A DNA stretch of 64,000 nt from Sciurus carolinensis (GCF_902686445.1 NC_062222.1:132625035-132689034), one strand, 5' to 3'. Counted from the stretch's first letter, positions 31,189-43,729 are shown. Notes: generated by a model from the sequence alone, not told the origin. Made by a program: numbers and translations.

Positions 31189-34100
31189 ATGACCAGGAAT
31201 ACAAATCATATCTCAATAATAACACTGAATATTAATGGCCTAAACTCATTAATCAAAAGACATAGACTGGCAGATAGGATTAGAAAGAAAAACCCAAAAT
31301 TATGCTGCCTTCAAGAGACTTATCTCATAGAAAAAGACATCCACAGACTAAAGGTAAAAGGCAGGGAAAAACATAACACACATACAAACCCAGTGAAAAA
31401 AGCAGGGGTATCCATGCTCATATCAGATAAAGTGGGCTTCGAGTCAGTCAGTCAGAAGGGATAAAGAAGGACATTTCATACTGCTCCAGGGAACCATAAA
31501 CCAGCAAGACATAACACTTTTAAATATTTATGCCCCAAACAATGGGGCATCCATGTACTTCAAATAAATCCTTCTCAATTCCAGGGTAAAAATAGACCAC
31601 GATACAATAATATTGGGTAACTTTAACACACCAGTCTCACCACTAGATAGATCCTCCAAACAAAAACTGAACAACAACAACAAAAAAAAAAACTATAGAA
31701 TTAGATAATACAATCAATGATTTAGACTTAATGGACATATATAGAGTATTTCTTCCATCATCGAGTGAATACACTTACTTCTCAGCAGTTCATGGATCCT
31801 CCTCTAAAATAGACCATATGCTATGCCACAAAGAAGCCATTAGTAAGTACAAAAAAATAGAGATACTACCTTGTATTCTATCAGACCATAATGGAATGCA
31901 ATTAGAACTCAGTGATAAAATAAAAAAAACAAAAACTACTCCAACACCTGGAGACTAAATAATATGCTATTGAATAATGCAATGATAACAGCAAACATCA
32001 GTGAGGAAATAAAAAAATTCTTAGAGGTAAATGAAAATAACCAAGCAACATATCAAAATCTCTGGGACACTCTGAAAGTATTGCTAAGAGGACTCATTGC
32101 ATTGGGCTCATACATGAAAAGAATAAAATAATAACAACTAAATGACCTAACATTACATCTCAAAGCCATAGAAAAAGAACAGATCGACACCAAAAATAGT
32201 AGAAGACAGGAAATAATTAAAATCAGAGTTGAAATCAATGAAATTGGAAGAAAAAATTCAAAAAAATTAATGAAACAAAAAGTTGGTTCTTTGAAAAAGT
32301 AAACAAAATTGATAAACCATAAGCCACACTAACAAACAGGAGATAGGAAACAAATTACTAGAATTCATGTTGAAAAAGGAAAGATCACAACAGACACCAT
32401 TGAAATACATACCATAATTAGAAACTACTTTTAAAATCCAGACTGCAACAAAATATAAAATATCAAAGACATTGAAAAATTTTCAGAGACATGTGATCCT
32501 CCCAAAATGAATCAGGAACACGTACACAATTTAAAAAGATCAATTTCAAGCACTGAAATAAAAGAAACCATCAAAAGCCTACCAACCAAGAAAAGCCCAG
32601 GACCAGATGGATTGTCGGTCGAATCCTACAAGACCTTTACAAAGAACTGATACCAATACTCCGCAAGTAGTCCATGAAATAGAAAAGGAAGGATCTGTCC
32701 AGGTCCTCTCTGCCATGTCCTCCGTGGAGGAGGAAAGGGTTTACTGCTGGAGGAGGATGTTGGCAGTTTTTCAATTACCCAAAAAAACTTTTCTACTCAA
32801 TGAACACACGAAAGCCAATACTCTTTTTACGAGAGAGGGGGTGTGATGGGTCGGGCCATACCAGCTCTGGTCTCTTTACAACAACTGAGTCGCCCAACTC
32901 TCCTTTATTTATAATATGCAGGTAAAAGGGGGCCAAGGACTGGGAAGAGCTGCTTCTGTGATGAACAGGATAGGGTGGAGTTAGGGAAGCCATTTTCTTA
33001 AGGGGAAAATTCCAGAAGGAGACAGGGAACCACTCCCACAGAGTGCCACATGCTTCCCAGCAGTTCCTAGAAGCCAGGCCTCTGCATCACGTGGCTCAAG
33101 TAGTATGATTCTGCTAAATAAGTATGTTCCCACAGGGAACCCTTCCAGACTCATTCTATGAAGCTAGTGTCACTCTGATACCAAAACCAGACAGAGGAAA
33201 GAAACTTCAGACCAATATCCCTGATGAACATAGACAGAAAAATCTGCAACAAAATTCTGGTAAACCCTTACAAAATTATATTAAAAATATAGTCCACCAT
33301 GATCAAGTGGGTTTCATTCCAGGGAAGCAAGGTTGGTTCAACATCCAGAAATCAATAAATGTAATTCACATTAATAGACTTAAGTTAAGAATAATATGAT
33401 TCAATAGATGCTGAGAGAGCTTTTGATAAAATACAGCACACCCTCATGCTCAAAACACTTGAAAAAATAGGGATAGTAGGAACATATCTCAATATTGTAA
33501 AGGCTATCTTTGCTAAACCCATGGCCAACATCATTCCTAAATGGAGAAAAACTGAAAGCATTCCCTCTAAAAACTGGAAACAGGTATGAATGCCCTCATT
33601 CACCACTCCCATTCAACATTGTCCTTGAAACACTAGCCAGAGCAATCAGACAGACCAAAGAAATTAAAGGAATACTTGTAGGAAAAGAAGGAATACTAGT
33701 AGAGAAAGAAGAACTCATGCTGTCACTATTTGCTAATGACATGATTCTATGTTTAGAGGATCCAAAAAACTCCACTAGAAAACTTCTAGAACTAATAAAT
33801 GAACTCAGCAAAGTAGCAGGATAGAAAATCAAAACTCATAAATCTAATGAATTTCTATTTATAAGTGATGAATCCTCTGAAAGAGAAATTAGGAAAACCA
33901 CTCCATTCACAATAGACTTAAAAAAATACTTGGGAATTCATCTAACAAAAGAAGTGAAAGACCTCTACAATGAAAACTACAGAACACTAAAGAAATTAGC
34001 AAAAATCTTAGAAGATGGAAAAATCTACCATGTTCTTGGATAGGCAGAATTAATATTGTCAAATTAATATTGTCAAAATGGCCATACTACCAAAGGTGCT

Positions 34101-35450
34101 ATACAGATTCAATGTAATTCCAATTCAAATCCCAATGACATTCCTCATAGAAATAGAAAAAGCAATCATGAAATCCATCTGGAAGAATAAGAGACCTTGA
34201 ATAGTCAAAGCAATCCTGAGCAGGAAGAGTGAAGCAGGAGATATCACAATACCAGACCTTAAATGATACTACAGAGCAATAGTAACAAAAATAGCATGGT
34301 GTTCACACCAAAATAAACAGATAGACCAATGGTACAGAATAGAAGACATAGAGACAAACTCACATGAATTGTTACCTCATACTAGACAAAGCTACCAAAA
34401 ACATACAACAGAGAAAAGATACCCTCTTCAAAAAATGGTGCTGGCAAAAACTAGAAATCCATATGCAGTAAAATGAAATTAAACCCCTATCTCTGACCCT
34501 GCACAAAAACTCAATTCAAAATGGATCAAGGACCTAGGAATTAGACCAGAGACCTGCACCAAATAGAGGAAAAAGTAGGCCCAAATATTCACCATGTTGG
34601 CTTAGGACCAGACTTCCTTAACAAGACTCATGAAGCACAAGAAAACAAAGCAAGAATCAATAAATGGGATGAATTCAAACAAAAAAGCTTTTCCTCAGCA
34701 AAGAATACAATCAATAATGTGCAAAGGGAGCCTACAGAGTGGGAGAAAATCTTTTGTACACACACTTCAGATAGAGCAATAAGCTCCACAATTTATAAAG
34801 AACTTACAAAACTCTACATCAAAAATACAAAGAACCCAATCAATAAATGGGCTAAGGAAATGAGCAGACACTTCACAGAAGATCTACAAGCAATTAAAAG
34901 ATATGTGAAAAAAGTGTTCAACATCTCTAGTAATTAGAGAAATGCAAATTAAAACAACTCTAAGATTTCTTCTTACTCCAATTAGAATGGCTATTATCAA
35001 GAACACAAACAATAATAGATGTTGGTGTGATGTGGGGAAAAAGGCAGACTTTTACATTGCTGGTAGAGTTGCAAATTGGTGCAGCCACTCTGGAAAGCAG
35101 CGCGGATATACTTCAAAAAACTTGGAATGGACCCATCTTTTGACCCTGTTATCCCACTGCTCAGTTTATACTCAAAGGACTTAGAAGTATCATACTATAG
35201 TAATACAGCCACATCAATGTTTATGCAGCTCAATTCACAACAGCTAGATTGTGGAACCAACCTAGATGCCCTTCGACAAGTGAATGGATAAAGAAACTGT
35301 GGTATATATACACAATGGAATATTATTCAGCCATAAAGAATAAAATTATGGCATTTGCAGGCAAATGGATGGAACTGGAAAGTATCATGCTTTGTGAAAT
35401 AAGCCAATTCCAAAAAACCGAAGGCCAAATGTTTTCCCTAATACGTGGAT
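31189..35450 (+). pseudogene. L1 ORF2 of the 31-35.7 kb copy, broken
   Basis: ORF2 starts intact at ATG 31,189 (MTRNTNHISIITLNINGLNS). It lacks the early stop of the full-length copy and stays open to about 31,455. Endonuclease blocks follow (ILSDHNGMQLEL at about 31,880). Later parts carry many stops. The RT palm is open at 33,510-33,824, but the catalytic FADD reads FAND at 33,729-33,740, losing one metal-binding aspartate. Two short tandem duplications occur, at about 33,668-33,709 (21-bp units, ILVGKEG / ILVEKEE) and 34,049-34,076 (14-bp units). The C-terminal frame at 35,249-35,452 ends the gene. Non-functional. Confidence 0.88.
32696..33134 (-). mobile_element. Solo LTR of class II (ERVK-like) type, antisense
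   Basis: A 439-bp insertion with TG...CA ends interrupts L1 ORF2. Read on the minus strand it begins TGTGGGAACATACTT, has a TATTATAAATAAAGG element (32,902-32,917; TATA and/or AATAAA function) and ends CCTGGACA. The flanking hexamers AGGATC (32,690-32,695) and GGGAAC (33,135-33,140) both occupy the L1 consensus hexamer GGGAAT, so they fit a diverged 6-bp target duplication, the size typical of beta-retroviral elements. No internal viral genes are present. Class assignment rests on TSD size and LTR layout; family is unknown. Confidence 0.7.
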
Positions 35451-35700
35451 GATGGTACATAATGGGGCTGGGGAGTCGGGGGTGAGAAAAGAATGGAAGA
35501 ACTTTGGATTATATAAAGAGAAATGAGAGGGGGAAGTGGATGGGGTAGGAAAGATGGTGGAATGAGACAGACATCTTTACCCTATGTACATTTATAATTT
35601 CAGGAATGATGTGAATCTACATCGTGAGCAACTATAGAAATGAAAAGTTGTACCCCATTTTTGTATAGTGAATCAAAATTCAGTCTCTAAATTAAAAAAG

Positions 35701-37659
35701 ATTCAAAAAAGATTGAAAACTTGGGTATTTTTATCTTTAATATTTTAAGAAAATAAATCCTTAATCAATGATTCAGTGAAACTAATAGATTAGTAGCACA
35801 ATTGTGGGAGTTGTGTGTATCGAGAGAAAGATTAGTAATATGACTAAATAGAGTGAATGATAGAAAACTGAAGAAATGAAAAAATACAATAATTGATATA
35901 ATTGTAAAGTAACTATCTCCTAAAGTTTTTCTTCTACTACCCACTTATTATTTTTACTAGAACACATAAGACAAAAAAATGGGGATTTTGCACTCACCAA
36001 TCATTCCCTTCCTCATACCCCTCTGTCTAGACTTTGTTACAGAGATGTTTTCTGCCTGTACCACTAGAAGACAACCACAGAATCGATAGCAGCTCTAAAC
36101 CCCAGCCATCCTACATACATGACCCTCACTAACAGTCCTTGCTGACTTCCAGTGACCAAACGTATGACTGACAACTGCATTCACACACAAAAGCTCCCAC
36201 GTAACATTCAATTGTAGCTTGGATTCCTGACAACTCACAGGGATGGCTGACTCCTTCTTGCATGGATACCCCAACCTCTCTCACTCAGACCTTCACATCC
36301 TTGAATCACAGAGTACAGCCCTATTCTAAATGAACCCTTGGAAACTTCTGTGTAGGAAAAAAAATATTATTCTCTCCCAACTTTTAGATGCCACAATTTA
36401 TCTTTTGACTGATTCAATTGGACTGTTCTCCTGGGGTATTTATTTTACGAATGTCCTTTGGCCAACGTCCCTGAGGGCATTCAAGATTGTACAGGTTATA
36501 ATACATTCTGTTATTTTCCTACCCCGTTTCTTATTTCCCTGCCCTTCTCAATCTTTGCCATGCATTTCATGAAACTTATCAAAGGATTGCTAGAACACTT
36601 GCTAGAAAACTCATTATTTGAATCAAGATGAAGACGAAATGGTGTTTAAGGATCAAAGCAAAGATGGCAAAATACCAATTCTTCAAAGGTGGTAGATTCT
36701 AAATCAAAGAAGTGCAAATGTGGAAGCTGGAACAGCCCAATTGGGACAAGTGATTCTATTGCCCAAGCCTGTAAAATGGGAATGTGTCATGGTGAGGGGA
36801 GAGAGTGGAGAAAGCCATAGTCAGATGATTTGAGGAAGATCCTCTGAGCTGCAATGATCTCTGAGTCTTTGCATCTGAATGGAGAAGGAGTCTGGAGAAA
36901 AGATCTTTTTTTCCTCGAGAATAGAAGAGTTATAGTCTTCTAAATCATATTTGGATTGAACAGTCTTCAACTCTGTAGCCTTCATTGATCCTCAGATTCC
37001 TCAAACTGCTCTTATTCAGCTCATTACTTACCAAAGAATGTACTTTGAGAGTAAAAGTCACTTTCTAGCAAGAAACTGCATCTCTACATCGATGTAATGC
37101 TTCCTTGATAGAAAAACATGCCATTAAATAGTTCCTTTTATTCTGTAGAGATATTGGGAGATTCTACTATGACAAGTTTTTTAATGCATGACCAAGATAA
37201 AATACATTAAAAGAATTATTTAATACTTATTAATTTCTCTTTAAAAATCATAGAATAAAGGTAATCTTTAATAACACTGAAGAATAATAAATATTCTAGA
37301 AGATGGAGAAGAGCAGCTCGAGAGTCCCTCCTCATGTCCCTCCCGGTTCTCCCACATGCTCTTCCAACTGTCCTTACTGATGTCAATCAACCTCATTTTG
37401 CTGGTGCCAAAATAAACTGAACACTACAGAATGGGATAAATTCTGTCTTATATTTTGTTGCAAATAATCTTACCTTCAGGGCTATTATACGGGCACAGGT
37501 AAACCCGCCACCCGGCAGTGTCTCCACCATCTTCCTCCTCCCTCACGGTGGCAGTCAGTTACGTGAGTCAGTCATGGGGCAGAGAATTGCTGTGGCCTGA
37601 ATGAGAAGCCTGTTGGAGACAGTGACTGACAGAATAGTAACAGTTTAATAAACTTAGAC
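35701..37659. other. Single-copy-looking intergenic sequence
   Basis: AT-rich. No gene or repeat recognised; a small GC-richer patch lies at about 37,495-37,600. Confidence 0.5.
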
Positions 37660-38045
37660 CCAGCAGATACATTTCTGGAACTCAGTGCGAAGGAAATAGT
37701 CCCAAATATGGAATTATCATTACATTCAAAATCACTTAACATGGTTATTTATAAAACCAACAAATTTGAAACAACTTAAATGACCAACAAAATTGGAGTA
37801 ATTAAACAAATCATAGTTTACATACTCAGGGGAATATTATACAGCATTTAAACAGCATGCCTATGAGGAGGATGTCATAAGTTATAAACGTTCTCCTTAT
37901 TAAGGGAACAGCAGGATCACTACTATATATAAAGTATGATTATAATCATGTTAAAATTGTTCATAAAAATGGATCTAAATAGCAGCACTGTAGAATTTAG
38001 ACTGAGAAAGTTCTTCTTTCCATATTTGTTTTAACAATTTTACTT
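37660..38045 (+). mobile_element. Ancient L1 (L1ME-like) 3' part
   Basis: ATGGTTATTTATAAAACCAA, ATTTGAAACAACTTAAATGA, CAACAAAATTGGAGTAATTA and GGGGAATATTATACAGCATT follow the order of an old L1 ORF2 end (gcattatttataatagc, ggaaacaacctaaatgtcc, ggaatactatgcagc). It is heavily diverged. Confidence 0.55.
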
Positions 38046-38607
38046 AATGACCAAAAAATTGATTCATATAATAAAATAAGAATAAACATTTTTGAATGCA
38101 GCTATTTTGGAAAATTCAAAGGCCAGTAATTTTTTGTTAACCCACATTTAAATACCATGTTGTCAACTAACAGCTTGTGTATTCAACACTCTGGTAAGCA
38201 CAGAGCAAAGGCAGAGATGCTGAAAAATTGCTCCCCATGCACAGACACTGTAGGCCCCGTGGGGTATGCAGAAGCCAACCAATGAAATGTAGAGTGATGC
38301 AGCTCTAAAGGAGTTCACAAGATAAACCACCCCAGCAACACCGAAGGCACAAAAAGGAAATGGTAGTTCTGAGAAGCAGACCTGGGAACAGAAACTGCTA
38401 GGAAATTTGAAAAAGCATTTGTCCAACGAGTAGGACTTCCCACATCATGATTTGGAAAGTCAGTTATGAAGAAGGTATTTTATAGCACATCCCCGCTCGA
38501 TGTGTGCGGGTGACATTCTAGTAAAACAGGATCGACTGGTTTTATGGGGAGCATTATTAGTATTAGTGTTACAGAGGGTAGAGATTTTGCATGTGTTCAC
38601 AGATACC

Positions 38608-38619
38608 CACACATGTGCG

Positions 38620-38664
<45 letters not shown>
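38608..38664. repeat. (CA)n with GCGCACGCGCGC leader
   Basis: Strictly alternating purine and pyrimidine over about 57 bp: a CATGTGCGCACGCGCGC-type start, then (CA)18. CpG-containing alternation of this kind is prone to Z-DNA. Confidence 0.95.
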
Positions 38665-38665
<1 letters not shown>

Positions 38666-39789
38666 ATTTCCAAGTAGGAGAATGGAAAAGCATTGCTATG
38701 TGTTGAGAACACAAACCAACCTCTTAAAGAAAAATGGAGGCTCCTAACTAAAGGAGGAAAAGGGGCAAGAATACTTTCCTTTGGTAATAAGCATGCTTCA
38801 CTCTAAGAAAACTGAATAGTTTAGCTACTTAGAAACCCTTTTCCCACTCGAACCCTAAGAGGTTCTTGTATGCAGTGGGGGAACAGGGGCCATGGAGGGA
38901 CTCAAGGTTTTAGGCCAAACAGACATATGCAAATATTTTGCATGGAGTTTGCATTAAAGCAGTGTACATGGGAAGCTCATTTGTGGAAGAAGAGTCTCTC
39001 TTGATTTTCCCCTTCTTTTATTCTACACGGAACATGAACATGGTAACAGGAAGTGTAACATACACTTTGGAGTATGAATTATTTAATCTTGAGATGAAAC
39101 CAGATCAGATCACGAAAGATAGAAGTTACCCTAACAAACTGAAACTGCCTATCCCTCAGAATTCTTTTGTGTTAGACAAAAAATATCTAGACCCCTGTTA
39201 AGTTCAGTGTTCCATTCTCTTTTATGTGGATGAAGTTGGTTCGAAGAAAAACTAATATTACTGATCTGTGGTTTGCTGCAATCACTGTGATGAGCTATGT
39301 ATGTATATATTTCTGCCACAATTATTTTTATTCTTCATAATAACAATTACAACTCTACAGTAAAACATGTTAATTATGCTATTTCCCATAATAGAAAAAG
39401 ACTCAGAGAGGCTAAATAAAATACTTCAGATCAAACAGGAAATTGGTTGTACAGACAAAAAGCAGATTCCTGTCTTTGGTTATCAGAGTAATGATCTTTA
39501 CAAAGCGTATACATTGTTTCTTATTTGCAGATATGTGCCTGCACACAAACATATGCCATATATTTCTATTTCATGTATTTTTAATGGTTATTCTTATAGG
39601 AACGAATAGGCGATTCTCATTTTCCTTTGTCCTCACCTTTTAAGTTCACTTGAATTAAAAGGATAATGATTTTCTCCTTCTAGACACACATATCACTTCC
39701 ACTCACATTTGACGGGTGAATGCAAGTCACATGACTATTTCTAACTTCAAAAGATGAAGGAAAGGGCAAGTCTCTCCAGGCCTGGGGGG

Positions 39790-39870
39790 AGGGGCGGAAG
39801 TGACTAAGTGGGACTTGGTAGGTCTTCATAAAAGGCTGTGACAATGCAGACTACTAGCAGCAGTCTTGGT
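39790..39870 (+). promoter_or_regulatory. Possible TATA-type promoter
   Basis: A GC-box-like GGGGCGGAA at 39,791-39,799 is followed 28 bp later by CATAAAAGG (39,827-39,835), a good TATA-like element. A start about 30 bp downstream would fall near 39,860. No downstream exon could be identified, so this may be chance. Confidence 0.2.
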
Positions 39871-40087
39871 CTCTCCATTTACTCTAGTCCACTGTTTCTA
39901 CAATTTCCAGTCTGATAGGCACACTGTTATACGCCCTGCCATTTTGGTGAGCAAAGCTTTCCATTTTGTTGGCAAGTTTTTAGGAGAAATATTATCTCCT
40001 ATCTTTGAAAATCATTTGTATTTTGCTTATAGGGATCCAGTCCTCCATAGCCTTTGTCTACTTCTACAAGATGTTATTCTCTTTTCT

Positions 40088-40290
40088 CTATACTATGCTT
40101 GTAGGAGTGTAGACCCTGGAGTCAGACTGCCTAGGTAGGAATCATTGGTGGGACAGTATCCACTATCATAAGGTCAGGGTTGTATAAAGCTTGGTAATTT
40201 CCCTAAACATATTTTACTCCATGTGAAATGGAATAGACAAGCCCACCTCAAAAGTTGTTCTTTGATTAAAATATAAATCAAGGCACCACA
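40088..40290 (+). repeat. MIR SINE
   Basis: TATACTATGCTTGTAGGAGT, ACCCTGGAGTCAGACTGCCT and TTACTCCATGTGAAATGGAA run in MIR order over nearly the full element. Confidence 0.75.
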
Positions 40291-41197
40291 TCCAGTGATT
40301 TCTATTTATTCAACTATTAGCATAGGATAATATTTCCATTTTTTATGTTATCACATATGAAAATGCACCCTTATATATGATTATTTTCTCATGAATATCT
40401 TATTGAATGCTTATTATTCTTAACTCTTTTTCTGTGTTTGTTTGTTTAAATAATTATATTTGTTTTTCTACATGGGGAAACATCTACACTTAATTATAAT
40501 CTTGATACTTCATTTATACTAATTGCCAATCTCTTTCCTGAAAACATTTCCAAATTAACACACACGTGGTAATATGTGAAAATCTCTAGATTTAAAGTGT
40601 TTTTTGGAATGCCACTCTTCTGTCCCTTTTAGTCATTATTTTACAGAAAACATTGTTTCTTCCATTTAAACAAATGTGCACTGCTTTTCTCAATTAAATA
40701 GCAAGTGTTTTATCTTCTTTATTTTATCCAAAAGCATTACATTCATAATGACCTTGTTGTCTCTGAAGCATTTTTGTTCTTTGCTAATGCCTGTTTCTAA
40801 CTTTTTTCAGTATTACCACCACACACATATATAACAATTCTTGATATCAAATTTTGATCCCATATTTCCCTTCTTTCTTATTTAAGTGGAAACTAGAAAG
40901 GCTGTGAATTTTTCCTGAGTACCATTGAAACTGTCCTGGTGTTTTTACTTACACTCTTTTCATTTCATTGTTTCTAAATATTATTAACTCATAATTTTTC
41001 TTTCTTCATCAAACAGATGTAGGAGGGAGAAGATACTTGTGTATTCATTTGTTTCATATTATTATTACAGTAGTTGTTTATGTTGTCATTGTTAAGTTAT
41101 GATTGTGTTGCTCTGGGAGTATACAAAGCAGGCTGTGCTGCTTTTTCCTAATGTGATATTCTGAGGTTTTCATTTATGTTAATATGTAACTGTTTTA
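40291..41197. other. AT-rich intergenic sequence
   Basis: Nothing recognised. Confidence 0.5.
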
Positions 41198-42273
41198 TTG
41201 GTTCTTTGAAAAAGTAAACAAATTTGATAAACGCTTAGCCACACTAATGAAGAGAAGGAGAGAGGAAAACTCAAATTACTAGAATCCATGATGAAAAAGG
41301 AAAGATCATGACAGACACAATTGAAGTACTCAACATAATTAGAAGCTACTTTGAAAATCTATACTCCAACAAGATAGAAAATGTCAAAGACAATGACAAA
41401 TTTTTAGAGACATATGATCCTCCCAAACTGAATCAGGAAGATAGACAAAATTTAAACAGATCAATTTCAAGCACTGAAATAGAAATCATCAAAAGCCTAC
41501 CAACCAAGAAAAAACCAGGACCAGATGAATTGTCAGCCAAATCCTACATGACCTTTAGAAAGAACTAATACCAATACTACTCAAAGTATTACATGAAATA
41601 GAAAAGGAGGGAATCCTTCCAAACTCATTCTACAAAGCTAGTAACACTCTGATACCAAAACCAGACAAAGATACATCAAGGAAAGAAAACTTTAGACCAT
41701 TATCTCTGATGAGCATAGATGCAAAAATCCTTATCAAAATTCTGGCAAATCTCATACAAAAACGTATCAAAAAGATTTATCCCAGGGATGCAAGGTTGGT
41801 TCAACATCCAGAAATCAATAAATGTAATATATCACATCAATGGACTTAAAGTTAAGAATCATATGATTATTTCAATAAATGCTGAAAAAGCATTTAATAA
41901 AATACAGTACTCCTTCATGCTTAAAACACTAGAAAAAAATAGGGTAGTAGGAATATACCTCAACATTGTAAAGCTAAGCACACGCTAAGCACACGGCCAA
42001 CATCATTCTAAATGGAGAAAAATTGAAAGCATTCCCTCTAAAAACTCAAGGCAGGGATGCCCTCTTTCACCACTTCTATTCAACATTGTCTTTGAAACAC
42101 TAGCCAAGGCAATTAGACAGACCAAAGAAATTAAAGGGATACGAATAGGAAAAGATGAACTCAAGCTGTCACTATTTGCTGATGACATGATTTTATATTT
42201 AGAGGATTCAAAAAACTCCACTAGAAAACTTCTAGAAGTAATAAATGAATTCAACAAAGTATCAGGATATAAA
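41198..42273 (+). pseudogene. L1 ORF2 internal fragment, truncated at both ends
   Basis: It matches ORF2 from the linker before the RT (TGGTTCTTTGAAAAAGTAAA) through RT fingers (ACCAGATGAATTGTCAGCC; CCAGGGATGCAAGGTTGG) to just past the catalytic FADD at 42,175-42,186, ending at GTATCAGGATATAAAAG. No poly-A or 3'UTR follows. Relative to the full-length copy, about 25 bp is deleted near 41,775 (the stretch before ATCCCAGGGATG) and an 11-bp tandem duplication GCTAAGCACAC occurs near 41,970-41,995. Frames are broken (open pieces at 41,308-41,568 and 41,719-41,988). L1 copies normally keep their 3' end, so a later deletion or an unusual insertion event is implied. Confidence 0.88.
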
Positions 42274-43077
42274 AGAATGATTATTCTTAATTAGCAAATG
42301 TATACGTACACATAAACCTATATATATGTACATAAATGTTTGTGTGACTATGTCTGTTTAAAGTTATAGTTAATGATATTCAGTACCCCCCCAAAATGAT
42401 ATTGTATATATTCATTTATTTAGTGTGTCGAGAATTAAATAAATTTAATGTGTTCCCACAGCTACTAGATTTCAGAGACTCCCTGCTGGAATCTCCAGTA
42501 GCATATTTCCTGTTATTTCTTATGCATACTTGAAGGTGTTGAATGCTCCCTGGGCCAGTTGTCTAGTTCCTGCATCAAATTATACACCTACCATACTTCC
42601 CTAATGTAAACTTCACTTCCTTATGCCTCAGCAATTTGAGGGGCAATATGGTTTTAGAATCAAAAGAAAACTGATCAAGAAATATTAACTTCCAATGATC
42701 ATACCTTTATAAAATATGATTTCTTTTCTTGTTAAAATCTTGAATTCCATTGACTTTGAATTTGCAATGTATCATGATATTATAACATGACCCATGCTAT
42801 ATTTCACCTTCAGACATCACTTTAAAGGACATGCATATCTACTGACTGTGTATAGTTGGAGTTATATATACTGTATTGTTTATGCAAAGAACCAGGATAA
42901 GGTTAATATAGGCATTCAATAAATATTTGTTTATTGTTGACTAATTAAATTAATGAACCCATTTCTCATGTATCCCCTCTCATATTCTTAGAATGTGGTG
43001 CAGTTTCTATCTAATTTTCCAGTTACACTTCAACTAAGTCAGGTTTATTTTGAACTATTATAAAAATAAACTGTTGA
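42274..43077. other. AT-rich intergenic sequence
   Basis: No gene. CATTCAATAAATATTTGTTT near 42,913 resembles an L2/MIR 3' end but is too short to call. Confidence 0.45.
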
Positions 43078-43250
43078 GGCCACAGGGCATGATGGTACCT
43101 GCCTGTATTCCCAGTGACTAGGGAGGCAGAGGCAGGATGATCCCAAGTTTGCAGTCAGTCTTAACAACTAAGCAAAATACCCTGTCTCAAAATAAAAAAA
43201 GAAAAGAACTGGGGATGTAGCTCAGTGGTAAAGTGCCCTTGGGTTCAGAT
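43078..43250 (+). mobile_element. B1-dID composite SINE
   Basis: The B1-like half (GGGCATGATGGTACCTGCCT, GGGAGGCAGAGGCAGGATGA, CCCTGTCTCAAAATAAAAAA) is followed by an ID-like half (AACTGGGGATGTAGCTCAGT, GGTAAAGTGCCCTTGGGTTC). The 3' end of the ID half is truncated and no clear target duplication was found. Confidence 0.8.
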
Positions 43251-43292
43251 ATATTAGGATGAACGTTCTTTGAGGTTTACTGATGGATTGTG

Positions 43293-43729
43293 TGTTTTAG
43301 TTAGCTATTCATCACTGTGACCAAAAGCTCTGATAAGTTCATCATAGAGGGGGAGAATTTTATTTTGGCTCATGGTTTCAGAAGTTCAGTCCATGGTCAG
43401 TCAACTCCATAATTCTGGATCTGAGGTGAGGCAGAGCATCATGGTGGAAGGGAGTTGTGGAGCAAAACAGCTCAGGATATGGCAACCAGAAAGCAGAGAG
43501 TGATGTGATCATCAAGGACAAAATGTAAACTCCAAAGCCATACCCTCAATTACCGTCTTACTCCAATCACACATGACCTGCTACAGTTAACACCCAGGTA
43601 ATCCACAACAGTGAATTAATTCAGTAATTAGATTAGGATTTTCATCATCTAATCATCTCAACTCTGAAAATTGCACTGTCTTACATAAACTTTTAGGGGA
43701 CACCCATTTCACATCTAAATCTAATGCCA
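43293..43729 (-). mobile_element. MaLR LTR (MT-like), antisense
   Basis: The reverse reading matches MaLR order: TTAGATGTGAAATGGGTGTC near the start, TCTCTGCTTTCTGGTTGCCA, ACCATGATGCTCTGCCTCAC, GAAACCATGAGCCAAAATAA with an AATAAA signal, and a TTGGTCACAGTGATGAATAG-type end. Its length of about 437 bp is close to that of the LTR at 4,916. The borders are approximate because no 5-bp duplication was found. Confidence 0.75.

Larger units (their letters stand above)
30985..35700 (+). mobile_element. L1, 5'-truncated in ORF1, interrupted by an LTR
   Basis: A second long L1 of the younger family. It starts in the ORF1 C-terminus (AAGCCTGCACTGTAGAACAT, CAGCAAAATATTCCATGAGG). It has the inter-ORF spacer, ORF2 from 31,189 to about 35,450 and a 3'UTR with ACCCTATGTACATTTATAAT and TACCCCATTTTTGTATAGTG before an A-rich end. 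Bases 32,696-33,134 are an inserted LTR, leaving about 4.3 kb of L1. Convincing target duplications were not found. Sequence identity to the full-length copy is visibly lower than that of the 2,937-3,190 copy, so it is older. Confidence 0.88.
38046..40087. other. Intergenic sequence with Z-DNA-prone microsatellite
   Basis: No gene recognised. It contains a long alternating purine-pyrimidine tract at 38,608-38,664 and a TATA plus GC-box arrangement at 39,790-39,840 (entered separately). At about 39,400-39,470 GACTCAGAGAGGCTAAATAA is MIR-like wording too short to call. Confidence 0.45.

Noticed and set aside
32607..32846. 79-codon open frame
   Set aside because: It is a chimera across the L1/LTR junction.
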